Positions 45,484 to 54,096 of a DNA stretch of 64,000 nucleotides are shown piece after piece. The stretch covers positions 310,001-374,000 of the forward strand of contig CABFPG010000007.1 in the NCBI GenBank assembly GCA_902141825.1, given 5' to 3'. The stretch's first letter is position 1; every line of letters starts with the position of its first letter. The DNA comes from Thalassocella blandensis (GTDB taxonomy: Bacteria > Pseudomonadota > Gammaproteobacteria > Pseudomonadales > Cellvibrionaceae). Made by a program: the position numbers and the translations under genes. The notes beneath the pieces were generated by a model. That model ran no database searches. It was not told the origin of the DNA and saw only the letters and a program-made list of their open reading frames with translations.

Positions 45484-45993
45484 TTATCTATTCATTAAAA
45501 AAAGCAGGCCATAGATTAATACAGAGCCCAGCATATAGATACGTCCCACCATTTTTAACTTTGTTTCATTCTCTCTGCTGTCTGTAAGTTCGATGATGAC
45601 TTGTCTGATCAAGAACGTGTAAAGTATGTAGTACATAAATGGTATAACATGTACCTGGAGAGGAAAGTTATGGATGGTCTTTCCTGCCAGGGAAAGCAGC
45701 ATGCTTATTTCGCTGTATAAACCAAAAATTCCCAAGCCTGCATTGATCAACATCCACCTTACTTCGTCTATACCAAATATAACCCGGTAAAACACTAAGT
45801 ACACTAGAATTGCAATTCCACCGTGCATGTATAAAAAGCCTATCGGAGTATCGCTGAAGTAGGCCATAGCGAAACCGGATGCACCAAAGATAAGAATGTG
45901 TATCAGAAAGAAAGGGAAAACATTCCAAGGCGAAATATGACTGCCCTTTTTGTATTCCTTGCCGTTGATGGTGATATCGCCGTGTAAAATCAT
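45484..45993 (-). CDS. Hypothetical membrane protein
   Basis: I do not recognise the family. The product has about five hydrophobic segments (for example FFLIHILIFGASGFAMAYF and GGIAILVYLVFYRVIFG). A short hydrophilic start (ITINGKEYKKGSHI) precedes them. It shares an operon with the receiver domain gene just downstream and could be its upstream partner. Confidence 0.6.
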   Translation of the reverse strand: MILHGDITINGKEYKKGSHISPWNVFPFFLIHILIFGASGFAMAYFSDTPIGFLYMHGGIAILVYLVFYRVIFGIDEVRWMLINAGLGIFGLYSEISMLLSLAGKTIHNFPLQVHVIPFMYYILYTFLIRQVIIELTDSRENETKLKMVGRIYMLGSVLIYGLLFLMNR

Positions 45994-46319
45994 ATTACGT
46001 ACTGTCGTAAGTTTTTTGATTTGATATAGTTAATAATGAACTTGTTAAAAGAGTGAGTTCTGCAACCAGGTTCAACGCCATTATCAGTCTCGCGCTCAGT
46101 AAAATGACACTAATGTTCCAGGGGCGACAATGATAAAAGCCTCTATTTATTATAGTGCTAAGAATAGTGTTAAATTCAGCGTGTATCAAAGAAATACGCA
46201 GTTTTTGTCTGTTATGGATTGTTGGTTACAATGAAGCGAGAATTCACCGGATATCCAGTAGCCCGGATATCCGAACACAGGCATTTTCGATACAGTTCAA
46301 CCAATCTACGAGTAAATCG
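45994..46319. other. Divergent promoter region with two GGATATCC palindromes
   Basis: CCGGATATCC occurs at 46247-46256 and 46263-46272, each holding the 8-bp palindrome GGATATCC, with 16 bp between equivalent points. They sit 50-70 bp before the gene at 46320 and may be operator sites. No gene is visible. Confidence 0.45.
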
Positions 46320-47000
46320 ATGACTTCTCCCACAAGTAATGAAAAACTGATGTTTCCTTTAGGTGTTATGATTTTCCTGGTGATAACGCTTGCCTGTTTT
46401 AATATGCACCTGTTTGCGCGTGGCGGTTTGATGGTTGATACGCCTGACTTTGTCGAACGATTAACTTACATGCAGCAGCACCTCGTCGCCTGGCGTTTGC
46501 TTTGGCTCAACTGGATGTTTGCTGCCTTGGGACTGTTGATGTTTGCCTGTATGCTGGCGCAATTTATCTCGCAGGGTTATCTACGAACCTTTGGCTTGCT
46601 GGTGATGGCTTTAGGTATTGCGCCGGATATTTCCGGTGAGTGTATTTACGCCTTTATTCTGCCGCTCGCTCAGGCCGATTCCGTATCGCAACTTGCCATG
46701 TTGCAAACATTGGAAGTCATCGCAATGAATTTAACTGGCACCGTCGGCAATGGGTTTTACAATGTTGGAGGCTTAATCCTCAACCTTTTGTTGTTTCAAA
46801 ATTTAAAAATTCCACGTTGGATTATCATGTTGGGGATACCTGCCTGGCCTTTAGGTCTGGCGCTTTCGGTGTCAACCGCACTTGGTATGTATCATGCTGC
46901 TGAATGGTTCACTGCGCTTGCCATGGTCTGGAGTACCCTTTGGATTTTATTGCTATCTGTCACGCTGTTTAAAAATTCTCAGGAATTTACGCCAGTATGA
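46320..47000 (+). CDS. Hypothetical membrane protein, seven-helix type
   Basis: I do not recognise the family. With the ATG at 46320, the 226-residue product has six or seven hydrophobic segments (LMFPLGVMIFLVITLACF, LLWLNWMFAALGLLMFAC, and so on) with short loops. The longer frame to 46155 adds residues without sense. Its stop overlaps the ATG of the next gene (ATGA), so the two are translationally coupled and likely form one membrane complex. Confidence 0.6.
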   Translation: MTSPTSNEKLMFPLGVMIFLVITLACFNMHLFARGGLMVDTPDFVERLTYMQQHLVAWRLLWLNWMFAALGLLMFACMLAQFISQGYLRTFGLLVMALGIAPDISGECIYAFILPLAQADSVSQLAMLQTLEVIAMNLTGTVGNGFYNVGGLILNLLLFQNLKIPRWIIMLGIPAWPLGLALSVSTALGMYHAAEWFTALAMVWSTLWILLLSVTLFKNSQEFTPV

Positions 47001-47503
47001 ATGACGCGACGATATTTTACGGATTGAAGATGTTGCATATTGGTGCTTTGATTTTTTGGCTTGGGCCAAGTTTGGGTGCGTGGTGGGTGTTACGCGGTGT
47101 TCGCCATGTTTACGGCGACAATGAAAGGCCCAGCATCATCAGCCATAGACTCTTTGTCAATATTTTATTGGTGGAACACGTAGCATTTGTTGCTCTGTTA
47201 CTCAGCGGCGCTGCGATGGCGATTATTTTTCAATTTTATAGCCATGCCTGGTTGCAGTGGAAACTGCTTATAATTGTGGTGTTGTTATTACCGTTGGAGT
47301 TTGCTGACATATATTGGGGCAATGTCAAACTCGCTCGGTTATTCAAGGTGGGAGAAAATAGTGCAGAACATCCTGAATATGAAAAAACACTTCATGTATA
47401 TCATACCGTGTTAACTTACAGTGCTATGGTCATCGTACCGCTGAGTATCCTGATGATTTTTTATTTGGTCATAGCGAAACCCGCCCTGCCGGTGCTGTTT
47501 TAA
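46997..47503 (+). CDS. DUF2269-like membrane protein
   Basis: The 168-residue product has four hydrophobic segments. KMLHIGALIFWLGPSLGAWW resembles the first helix of DUF2269-like proteins (K-x-x-H-x-G motif). It contains conserved His residues in helices (HVAFVALLLSG and VYHTVLTYSAMV) that might bind heme or metal. It overlaps the preceding membrane protein gene by four bases. Confidence 0.55.
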   Translation: MNDATIFYGLKMLHIGALIFWLGPSLGAWWVLRGVRHVYGDNERPSIISHRLFVNILLVEHVAFVALLLSGAAMAIIFQFYSHAWLQWKLLIIVVLLLPLEFADIYWGNVKLARLFKVGENSAEHPEYEKTLHVYHTVLTYSAMVIVPLSILMIFYLVIAKPALPVLF

Positions 47504-48143
47504 AGTGCTGTTTTTTTTGCTTTTTGCTTTTTGTTTTTGTTGCTGCTTCTATTTCTTCAGGCTCTGATATTAAAGCGCTTTCATATTTTATCGCGGTGTT
47601 GTCTGACAATTTGATGAAATTATTTTTGCGATCTTGTTAAAGTTTGCTTTCACTCTCAAAAATTATTGCGGGCATCGACTTTATCGATTAACATGCAGTT
47701 CATGATGCACCGCAGCGAAAAATGTTGCAACAGTTTGTCGCATGATTCAAGCGAGCGACTAAAAACCTGGTGACGAATTAAAAAACAACAAACAAGTTCA
47801 AAACATTCGTCAATTTAAGTTGTGTATCAAACCGTTTCGAACCTCCGGCACTACGGTGTTCTTTCGAAGGCTGAGTACTACGTTACGGTTATAGTGATTC
47901 TCTTACCCACTCTATCTTCCTAATAACAATAAAAATTCACAACCACTATTCATGATAAATCGAAAAGTAACTTTTCGATTCCGACGGCTTTCGTTCATAA
48001 AAAATTGAGCGAACGGGCAGATATTGCCCGCAAAAAGTGTGCGGTAAAAAGAGTTTTGGAATAAATACTGGAAAAAGTTTTGCTGTAAACAAATTTCCCA
48101 TGTGGGAAATGGTGATGAAAAAAACTTTATGATGGGGATGAGC
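47504..48143. other. Long leader region of the S8 protease gene, several palindromes
   Basis: No gene is seen. Elements include AAAGCGCTTT at 47572-47581 (LacI-type centre), a 10-bp inverted repeat with 3-bp spacer at 47958-47980, a hairpin CGGGCA / TGCCCG at 48014-48030, and ATTTCCCA / TGGGAAAT at 48093-48110. The latter are near the protease start and may control it. Confidence 0.45.
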
Positions 48144-50312
48144 ATGAACGAGTTATTGTTAAGTAAGGAAATATATACAGGGGCTATTGTTCGATTGTTT
48201 TACTGGAGTCTGTGCTTTTTGATGTTCTCGCTCTACTCGCAGGATGCTTTCAGTAATGAACACTATCGAGATGAACAATACCGAAGTGAACGAAAACTAA
48301 ATGAACAATACAAAAAGCTGAAAGCGCATTTTATTCAGTCAAAAAAAGATGGATTAGCGATTTATCCAGAACCAGGCAAAAGCAATCATATACCTGAGTT
48401 GACAGTACGAGTATTACTCGGTAGTGAATATGCCGAAATGAAACACGCGGGAATAAAATCTCATCACCCATCCGGGGAAAACTGGCAAAGACTGAAATCA
48501 CTGGTCCGCCACCACGGCGTTGAGCTGCATCATATTTTTGAACGTCAGCGCTTTATGGCGGCATCGTTGACCGAAACCCAATTGGATCGCCTGATGGCCA
48601 GCGGTGACATACATTATCTTATGGAAGATGAAGTGTCCTTTCTTAATCTCGATCAGTCCATTGCATTTATCTCTGCGGATGCTGTGCAGGTGGCGGGTTT
48701 TGCCGGGCAGGATTATGCCGTGGCTATTCTGGATACCGGGGTAGATAATACGCATGAATTTTTTAACGGCCGTATTGTTGAACAAGCCTGCTTTTCGTCG
48801 GGTGATGGCGTTCAATCTTTCAGCTTATGCCCTAATGGTGATACAAGACAGTTCGGTCCTGGTGCAGCAGATGATTGCACGGATCGTTTTAGTTCTGGTG
48901 ACTGCCGTCATGGTACGCACGTGGCGGGAATTGCTGCGGGGAGTGGTCACGCGTTTTCCGGTGTCGTGCCGAATGCTGACATAGTGGCGGTACAGGTGTT
49001 CACTTATTTCCCTTCCAGTTCTCGCCTGGGCGCTTTTATGTCTGATCAAGTCGCGGCCTTGGAGTGGCTGTTAAATGATGCTGTTACTCCCAATATCGCG
49101 GCTATTAATATGAGTCTTGGCGGTGGGCAGCATTCAGTTTATTGTGATGATTACCCACAGGCAGCGGTCATCAATCAATTGCGCGAAAAAGGTATTGCAA
49201 CAGTTATTGCAAGTGGTAATGATGGTTTCAATGGCGCGGTCAACGCACCTGGTTGTATCTCTTCAGCACTAACTGTTGGGTCAACAGTAAAATTTGATAA
49301 TATTATTTCCAGTTTTTCCAACAGCGCAGAGCTGGTGGATATGTTGGCTCCAGGAAGCAGCATTTATTCATCGCTACCCGGTAACCTCTATGGTTGGATG
49401 TCGGGCACATCAATGGCCGCGCCGCATGTCACCGGCGCTGTGGCAATGTTGAAGTCTGCTGTTCCAGCTGCGTCCATAGATGCGATAGAGCAAGCACTGA
49501 AAACCAGTGGAACGCCTATTCTTGACCTTGCTGCCAATGTCAGCATGCCGCGAATAAATGTCTTGTCAGCGTATGAGCAACTGTTGGCCGTTCAGCCTGA
49601 ACCAAGTGTGACGCCTGTACCGACGCCTACGCATTCACCAGCACCCAGCGTACCGGCACCAGGGCCGTGTCATTTATTGCCCGGCGATATCCCTGAGAGC
49701 AGTGGTGCCTTGGCCATACAACACAGTAAGTCATGGGGAATTTATGCTAACGAAGGTGGGTTGTATCGTTTTTATATTCACTCGGCTGCTACTTCAGGCA
49801 GTCAGGAAATCCGAGTGAGTCTTGCGGGATATGAAGTGGACATTTCGATTGCCGCGGGTCTGACGAGCATTGTTGATTTCCCGAATGTCCCGGCGGGAAC
49901 TTCCACGCTGACCTTGCAGGCAAACACATCCGATGTGGTGATCGGCAATATCACTTCGGAATTAATCTGGGCCAATGGCACTACAGCACCACCGGGTTGT
50001 GACCATTTTGTTTATGCCGTTCCGGGTGCTATCAGCACCGGGGTTGGTGAATTGGCAATACAGGAAACACGACACTGGACCATGCATCTTGATCATGGGA
50101 GTAATTTGCGAATTGCTTTGGTCAGTTCGTCAGAAATTAATAGTCGGGAAGTGGAGTTAAGATTTAACAACACCGCCATTCGTATTTCCATGGACCCCGG
50201 ATATGAAACACATATAGATTTCGCCCAGATGGCTGCCGGAGAGTACACCTTGAGTTTGACCGCGATAAATGAACACGTTGACCTGGGTGCGTTGCAGGTG
50301 GTGGCGTACTAG
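48144..50312 (+). CDS. Secreted subtilisin-like serine protease (S8) with duplicated C-terminal domain
   Basis: I chose the ATG at 48144 with GGGGA five bases before it; in-frame starts lie earlier. After a signal segment and an N-terminal prodomain, the catalytic domain has Asp197 (AILDTG), His256 (HGTHVAG), Asn359 (ASGNDG) and Ser423 (GTSMAAPHV). A Pro/Thr-rich linker leads to two similar domains of about 90-100 residues, which share GALAIQHSKSWGIY / GELAIQETRHWTMH and a beta-sandwich pattern. The enzyme should be secreted and digest proteins outside the cell; the C-terminal pair may bind a surface. Confidence 0.92.
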   Translation: MNELLLSKEIYTGAIVRLFYWSLCFLMFSLYSQDAFSNEHYRDEQYRSERKLNEQYKKLKAHFIQSKKDGLAIYPEPGKSNHIPELTVRVLLGSEYAEMKHAGIKSHHPSGENWQRLKSLVRHHGVELHHIFERQRFMAASLTETQLDRLMASGDIHYLMEDEVSFLNLDQSIAFISADAVQVAGFAGQDYAVAILDTGVDNTHEFFNGRIVEQACFSSGDGVQSFSLCPNGDTRQFGPGAADDCTDRFSSGDCRHGTHVAGIAAGSGHAFSGVVPNADIVAVQVFTYFPSSSRLGAFMSDQVAALEWLLNDAVTPNIAAINMSLGGGQHSVYCDDYPQAAVINQLREKGIATVIASGNDGFNGAVNAPGCISSALTVGSTVKFDNIISSFSNSAELVDMLAPGSSIYSSLPGNLYGWMSGTSMAAPHVTGAVAMLKSAVPAASIDAIEQALKTSGTPILDLAANVSMPRINVLSAYEQLLAVQPEPSVTPVPTPTHSPAPSVPAPGPCHLLPGDIPESSGALAIQHSKSWGIYANEGGLYRFYIHSAATSGSQEIRVSLAGYEVDISIAAGLTSIVDFPNVPAGTSTLTLQANTSDVVIGNITSELIWANGTTAPPGCDHFVYAVPGAISTGVGELAIQETRHWTMHLDHGSNLRIALVSSSEINSREVELRFNNTAIRISMDPGYETHIDFAQMAAGEYTLSLTAINEHVDLGALQVVAY

Positions 50313-50529
50313 TTATTTGTGAGCTATTTGTGTGAGCTGTTTGTGTGTTAGCACAGTGGCGAGTGTGTGGTTGGATCACGCTTCCTGCTGCCTGCTCCCT
50401 ACTCCCTACATCTCATCCCTTTCCCCCATGCTCGTATCATCTGCGCATACAATGAGTGTCATGACGCGAAACTAAGGTTGGCAGAACACTGTAGAACCCT
50501 GGTGAGGATTGGAGAAAACCCGGGGTAAA

Positions 50530-51009
50530 CTAACAAGGCAATGCTTTCTTGTGCTGGCGCTGACCGGAGTAGATATAAAGCAGCGGCGCTGTACAGCTGA
50601 ATATCCATAAACTGGTGGATAACATATCGAAAATACTGTGGTAGCGTTGTAAATACATCAGGACCAGATAAAGCAACCAACTTGTCAGTAATAGTATTTT
50701 GTTCCAGCCATTGTGAACCTGCCAGACCAGAAACAATATACACCATAGAGACAGTGCCGTATGCGTGCTGAAATCTCCGCCCATCGCCCGCCATACACCG
50801 AACACTGAATCCAGCCACATACAACAATAAACAAATGCCGCGCCAACTAACAGAATGCCCCCGTGCTGTAATCCTGTTCGCCAGTCTTGATTTTTTACTC
50901 GCTTGTGTTGAGAAATGAGCGTAGCTACACTGAATAGTAATAAGCTGGGAATGTACGCATCGGCAATGGCATCCCACTGGTCATAGCTGAGTAAATGCAA
51001 GTGGTTCAT
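50530..51009 (-). CDS. PAP2-like membrane phosphatase-related protein
   Basis: The ATG at 51009 has AAGG eight bases upstream. The product has about five hydrophobic segments. GGDFSTHTALSLW resembles the second PAP2 motif (usually PSGHT) and RYHSIFDMLST resembles the third (R-x-x-x-x-x-H-x-x-x-D). The spacing fits the PAP2 / sphingomyelin-synthase-like superfamily, which handles lipid phosphates. The motifs are shortened, so activity is uncertain. Confidence 0.5.
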   Translation of the reverse strand: MNHLHLLSYDQWDAIADAYIPSLLLFSVATLISQHKRVKNQDWRTGLQHGGILLVGAAFVYCCMWLDSVFGVWRAMGGDFSTHTALSLWCILFLVWQVHNGWNKILLLTSWLLYLVLMYLQRYHSIFDMLSTSLWIFSCTAPLLYIYSGQRQHKKALPC

Positions 51010-51085
51010 GTCCGTCACCTTCGATTGTCGGGCAAATGTGTTGCAGCCTGGCGAGTGTAGTGTCAGTTCAGAGTGAGGATTCTAC

Positions 51086-51565
51086 GTGATGCAATCTTTA
51101 GCTTCAGCTCAACGTGTACTGCAACATTATCCACGCTTTTTTGCGAATGCCCATGTCATGGTGCAAGTGGCATCATTGCTCATAGATGAGACTGACCAAC
51201 TGGCAACACCCTATATTCATTTTAAAATCTGTGTCGGTACAATGATAGTTGGTGCGGTGAATCTGCGACTGACGAAAAATAAAGAGATTGTACAGTTTTA
51301 TGGACATTTGGGGTTTGAAGTTGTCGAAAAATATCGGGGCCACGGTTTGGCTCGCCAGGCTTGTGAGTTGTTGGTGCCCTACGCTCGAGCTCTTGGGTTT
51401 CGTCGAATCGTGATAACCTGTCATCCGGCCAATACGGCCTCTCGCTGCACCATCGAAAATCTGGGTGCCAGATTTATTACCTACCGTGATTTCCCTGCCA
51501 AGTCGAGCGCTTATGATAGTGAGCGTCTAATCTATTGCTGGGAGATTGCTTCCGTAAGTGAATAA
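51086..51565 (+). CDS. GNAT family acetyltransferase
   Basis: The motif EKYRGHGLARQACELLV is the acetyl-CoA pyrophosphate loop (Q/R-x-x-G-x-G/A) of GNAT proteins. The strand VGTMIVGAVNLRL precedes it, and the segment RIVITCHPANTASRCTIENLGARF is the conserved end motif. The length (159) is normal. The substrate amine is not known. The gene is near a GST and a permease on the same strand. Confidence 0.88.
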   Translation: MMQSLASAQRVLQHYPRFFANAHVMVQVASLLIDETDQLATPYIHFKICVGTMIVGAVNLRLTKNKEIVQFYGHLGFEVVEKYRGHGLARQACELLVPYARALGFRRIVITCHPANTASRCTIENLGARFITYRDFPAKSSAYDSERLIYCWEIASVSE

Positions 51566-51588
51566 ACGTTTTACTGGAGAATTCTTTT

Positions 51589-52239
51589 ATGTTTGAACTC
51601 GTACTGGGGAATAAAAATTATTCCACCTGGTCTTTGCGTCCGTGGTTACTGCTTAAACATTTTAATATTCCTTTTCATGAACATCATGTTTCGTTAAATG
51701 CTGAAGATCTCTCACTCGAGCTAAGTAAATTTTCGCCTTCATGTAAAGTCCCGGTCTTGATTGATGATCACATTCACGTTTGGGATTCACTCGCCATTTG
51801 TGAATACGTCAATGAGTTCTATCTTGAAAACCAAGCCTGGCCAAATGATAAAAGTAAAAACGCGCACGCCCGTGGTGTGGCGAATGAAATGCATTCCAGC
51901 TTCGGTGCTTTGCGGCAGGAGATGCCGATGAACATTCGCGCAAAACGTATCGTGCAAGCGAGTGAGGCCTGCAACAAAGACATTGCACGTATTGATGCCA
52001 TATGGTCAGAATGCGTGAATCAATACAATGGCCCCTGGCTTTTTGGTCAATATAGTATTGCGGATTGTATGTTTGCGCCTGTGGTCATGCGTTTTGCTAC
52101 CTATGGTGTCGAGTTATCAAACAGCGCCCGTCGCTATTACGACAATGTGCTGGAAGATGCCCATCTCAAACAATGGATTGACGCCGCAAACGCTGAGACG
52201 GAGATTGTGATGGTTGATGAGGCGGGAGTAGAAGCATAG
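51589..52239 (+). CDS. Glutathione S-transferase
   Basis: The N-terminal thioredoxin fold has NYSTWSLRPWLLLK, with an active-site Ser/Tyr expected at the NYST turn, the cis-proline KVPVL and the DSLAICEYV glutathione-binding segment. The C-terminal half is the helical GST domain with FGQYSIADCMFAPVVMRF. The length (216) is normal. The class resembles YfcF-like or zeta-like GSTs. It lies 23 nt after the GNAT gene and may share its transcript. Confidence 0.9.
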   Translation: MFELVLGNKNYSTWSLRPWLLLKHFNIPFHEHHVSLNAEDLSLELSKFSPSCKVPVLIDDHIHVWDSLAICEYVNEFYLENQAWPNDKSKNAHARGVANEMHSSFGALRQEMPMNIRAKRIVQASEACNKDIARIDAIWSECVNQYNGPWLFGQYSIADCMFAPVVMRFATYGVELSNSARRYYDNVLEDAHLKQWIDAANAETEIVMVDEAGVEA

Positions 52240-52355
52240 TATGGGGTGTTAATGCTTAATTGTGATGCTGCTGTAATATGCGAGCGGCATTCCGTCAGCT
52301 TGTCTGAATCGTGTGACTCTTTAGGTGCATGTTAGTAACGTGTAAGGAGCGTGCT

Positions 52356-53537
52356 GTGAACGATTGTTGCCACCATACTAAACATTCTGCTTCCTCTGAT
52401 GAGGTGCATACTCACGGTCAAGAAAGCTGTAATACCGCAACTGCGGCAAGTGTCGTCACTAAAGACGATAGTTGCCATTCTTCAGAGCTCAATACTCATT
52501 CTTCTCTTCACGCTTCCTGTTGTGAGACCGATGCCAGTGGTCGACCGGATTATGTTTTCTGGACGGCGTTTTTTTTAGTTGTGGTGTTGTATGCGGCCCA
52601 CTTCTTTTTTACGGATATGCAAACCTCAGCCGGCATGATGACGCATTCAGTGTTTGAATTGTTTAATACCATGGCGATTGGCTTAGTGATCGGTATTGTG
52701 ATGGTGGCGCTTTTAAGTAAGGTGCCCAGGGAATTCGTCGTGGCTGTGCTAGGGTCTAACACTGGTTTGAAAGGCTTGGTAAAAGCCACCGTTGCCGGAC
52801 TGTTATTGGACTTGTGTAGCCACGGAATTTTAATGGTCGGAGCCAAACTCTATGAGCGCGGTGCTACGACAGGGCAGGTGATGGCATTTCTCATTGCCAG
52901 CCCCTGGAACTCTCTTTCACTCACTATTATTTTAATTACTCTGATCGGTCTTTCCTGGACGCTGTGTTTTATTCTATTGTCCGTGGTTGTTGCCATTATC
53001 ACCGGGTGGGTATTTGATGCCTGTGTTCATCGCGGCATTTTACCAACGAATCCTAATAAAACAGATTTACCGGAACATTTTAATCTTAAACGCGAAGTGG
53101 CATCTGCAATGAAACAGGTGTCGTTTAGCCGCAGTAATGTTTGGGACTTTGTGGTGACGGGATTAAAAGAATCCAAAATGGTGATCAAGTGGTTATTTAT
53201 CGGCATAATTCTCGCTGCCTTAATTCGTGCTTTTGTTCCCGAGGATTACTTCGCCAGTTATTTCGGACCAACGTTCATAGGTTTATTGGTCACCATTTTT
53301 GCTGCTACAGTGATTGAGGTGTGTTCTGAAGGTTCAACTCCCATTGCTGCAGATATTTTTAATCGTGCGCATGCCCCCGGCAATGGTTTTGCATTTTTGA
53401 TGACAGGTGTTTCTACCGACTACACAGAAATTATGGTACTGAAAGATACTACCCGTTCCTGGAAAATCGCCTTGTTTTTACCTTTAATCACCGTGCCACA
53501 AATTGTTGTAATGGCGCTGGTGCTCAATGCACTTTAG
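52356..53537 (+). CDS. Permease of the SO_0444 / ArsP type (Cu/Zn efflux related)
   Basis: I chose the GTG at 52356, which has AAGGAG six bases upstream; the ATG at 52329 lacks a site. The first about 60 residues are rich in Cys and His (NDCCHHTKHS, DSCHSSE, ASCCETD) and may bind metal. The rest is an eight-helix permease of family PF03773 with AGLLLDLCSHGILM and VIEVCSEGSTPIAADIF, the two conserved intramembrane blocks. Shewanella SO_0444 is linked to copper and zinc resistance. The start fits an operonless gene; it ends convergently into the next gene. Confidence 0.85.
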   Translation: MNDCCHHTKHSASSDEVHTHGQESCNTATAASVVTKDDSCHSSELNTHSSLHASCCETDASGRPDYVFWTAFFLVVVLYAAHFFFTDMQTSAGMMTHSVFELFNTMAIGLVIGIVMVALLSKVPREFVVAVLGSNTGLKGLVKATVAGLLLDLCSHGILMVGAKLYERGATTGQVMAFLIASPWNSLSLTIILITLIGLSWTLCFILLSVVVAIITGWVFDACVHRGILPTNPNKTDLPEHFNLKREVASAMKQVSFSRSNVWDFVVTGLKESKMVIKWLFIGIILAALIRAFVPEDYFASYFGPTFIGLLVTIFAATVIEVCSEGSTPIAADIFNRAHAPGNGFAFLMTGVSTDYTEIMVLKDTTRSWKIALFLPLITVPQIVVMALVLNAL

Positions 53538-53935
53538 TGTTTGCTTTCTAAAATTGCTTTGATTTTAGCTAAATCTTTTTCTACCGCACGTTTGTCTGCG
53601 GCGTAATCGCTGTCACTCATGCCATCTTGGCGGAACAGGGAAAATGTAAACTCACTGCCAACTCCGTTTGGCATAGCCCGCATCGGGTTGTAGACCGACA
53701 CGCCGTTCTCCAATAGCACCTCGTGGTCCATGACGCCCAGTGTATTTTTGGGTGCAAATTTAATTTTTGCCTGACCAAAAGGCGCTTCTGCAATCCAATA
53801 CTCACCGTCGGCTTTCACTTCTGAACGTGCAAGTCCTGCTGCCCAGGCGGGGAGATTTAATGGGTTTGATGCGTAGGCATAAACATCTTCAACGCTGCGG
53901 GCGATATAAATACTTAAATGAATAACTTCTTGCAT
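53534..53935 (-). CDS. SRPBCC-family protein
   Basis: The fold opens with HLSIYIARSVEDVYAYASNPLNLPAWAAGL, the classic SRPBCC (polyketide cyclase-like) start, and ends with a long C-terminal helix (DSDYAADKRAVEKDLAKIKAILE). There is no signal peptide. Members bind hydrophobic ligands. The stop overlaps the permease's stop by four bases in a convergent layout. A cluster of GTTTAC / GTAAAC sites lies 27-88 bp upstream of its start. Confidence 0.8.
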   Translation of the reverse strand: MQEVIHLSIYIARSVEDVYAYASNPLNLPAWAAGLARSEVKADGEYWIAEAPFGQAKIKFAPKNTLGVMDHEVLLENGVSVYNPMRAMPNGVGSEFTFSLFRQDGMSDSDYAADKRAVEKDLAKIKAILESKH

Positions 53936-53961
53936 AATAAACTTGTATAGAGTGAATGCGT

Positions 53962-54023
53962 GTTTACCAATGTAAACCTGTGTTTACAGGTAAAGATTTT
54001 TTTATGAACGTGTATGTGTAAAC
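53962..54023. promoter_or_regulatory. Phased GTTTAC / GTAAAC half-sites
   Basis: GTTTAC (53962), GTAAAC (53972), GTTTAC (53982) and GTAAAC (54018) lie in front of the SRPBCC gene. The first three are exactly 10 bp apart, one helical turn, so a regulator dimer could bind on one DNA face. GTTTACnnnnGTAAAC also fits a TetR- or MarR-type palindrome. Confidence 0.5.
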
Positions 54024-54096
54024 CAAGTGAAACTTAACTCTACCTGATTATGGCTGGGTTGTTAACTGCTTCTTTGGCAGAATTATGGTGGTGGCG

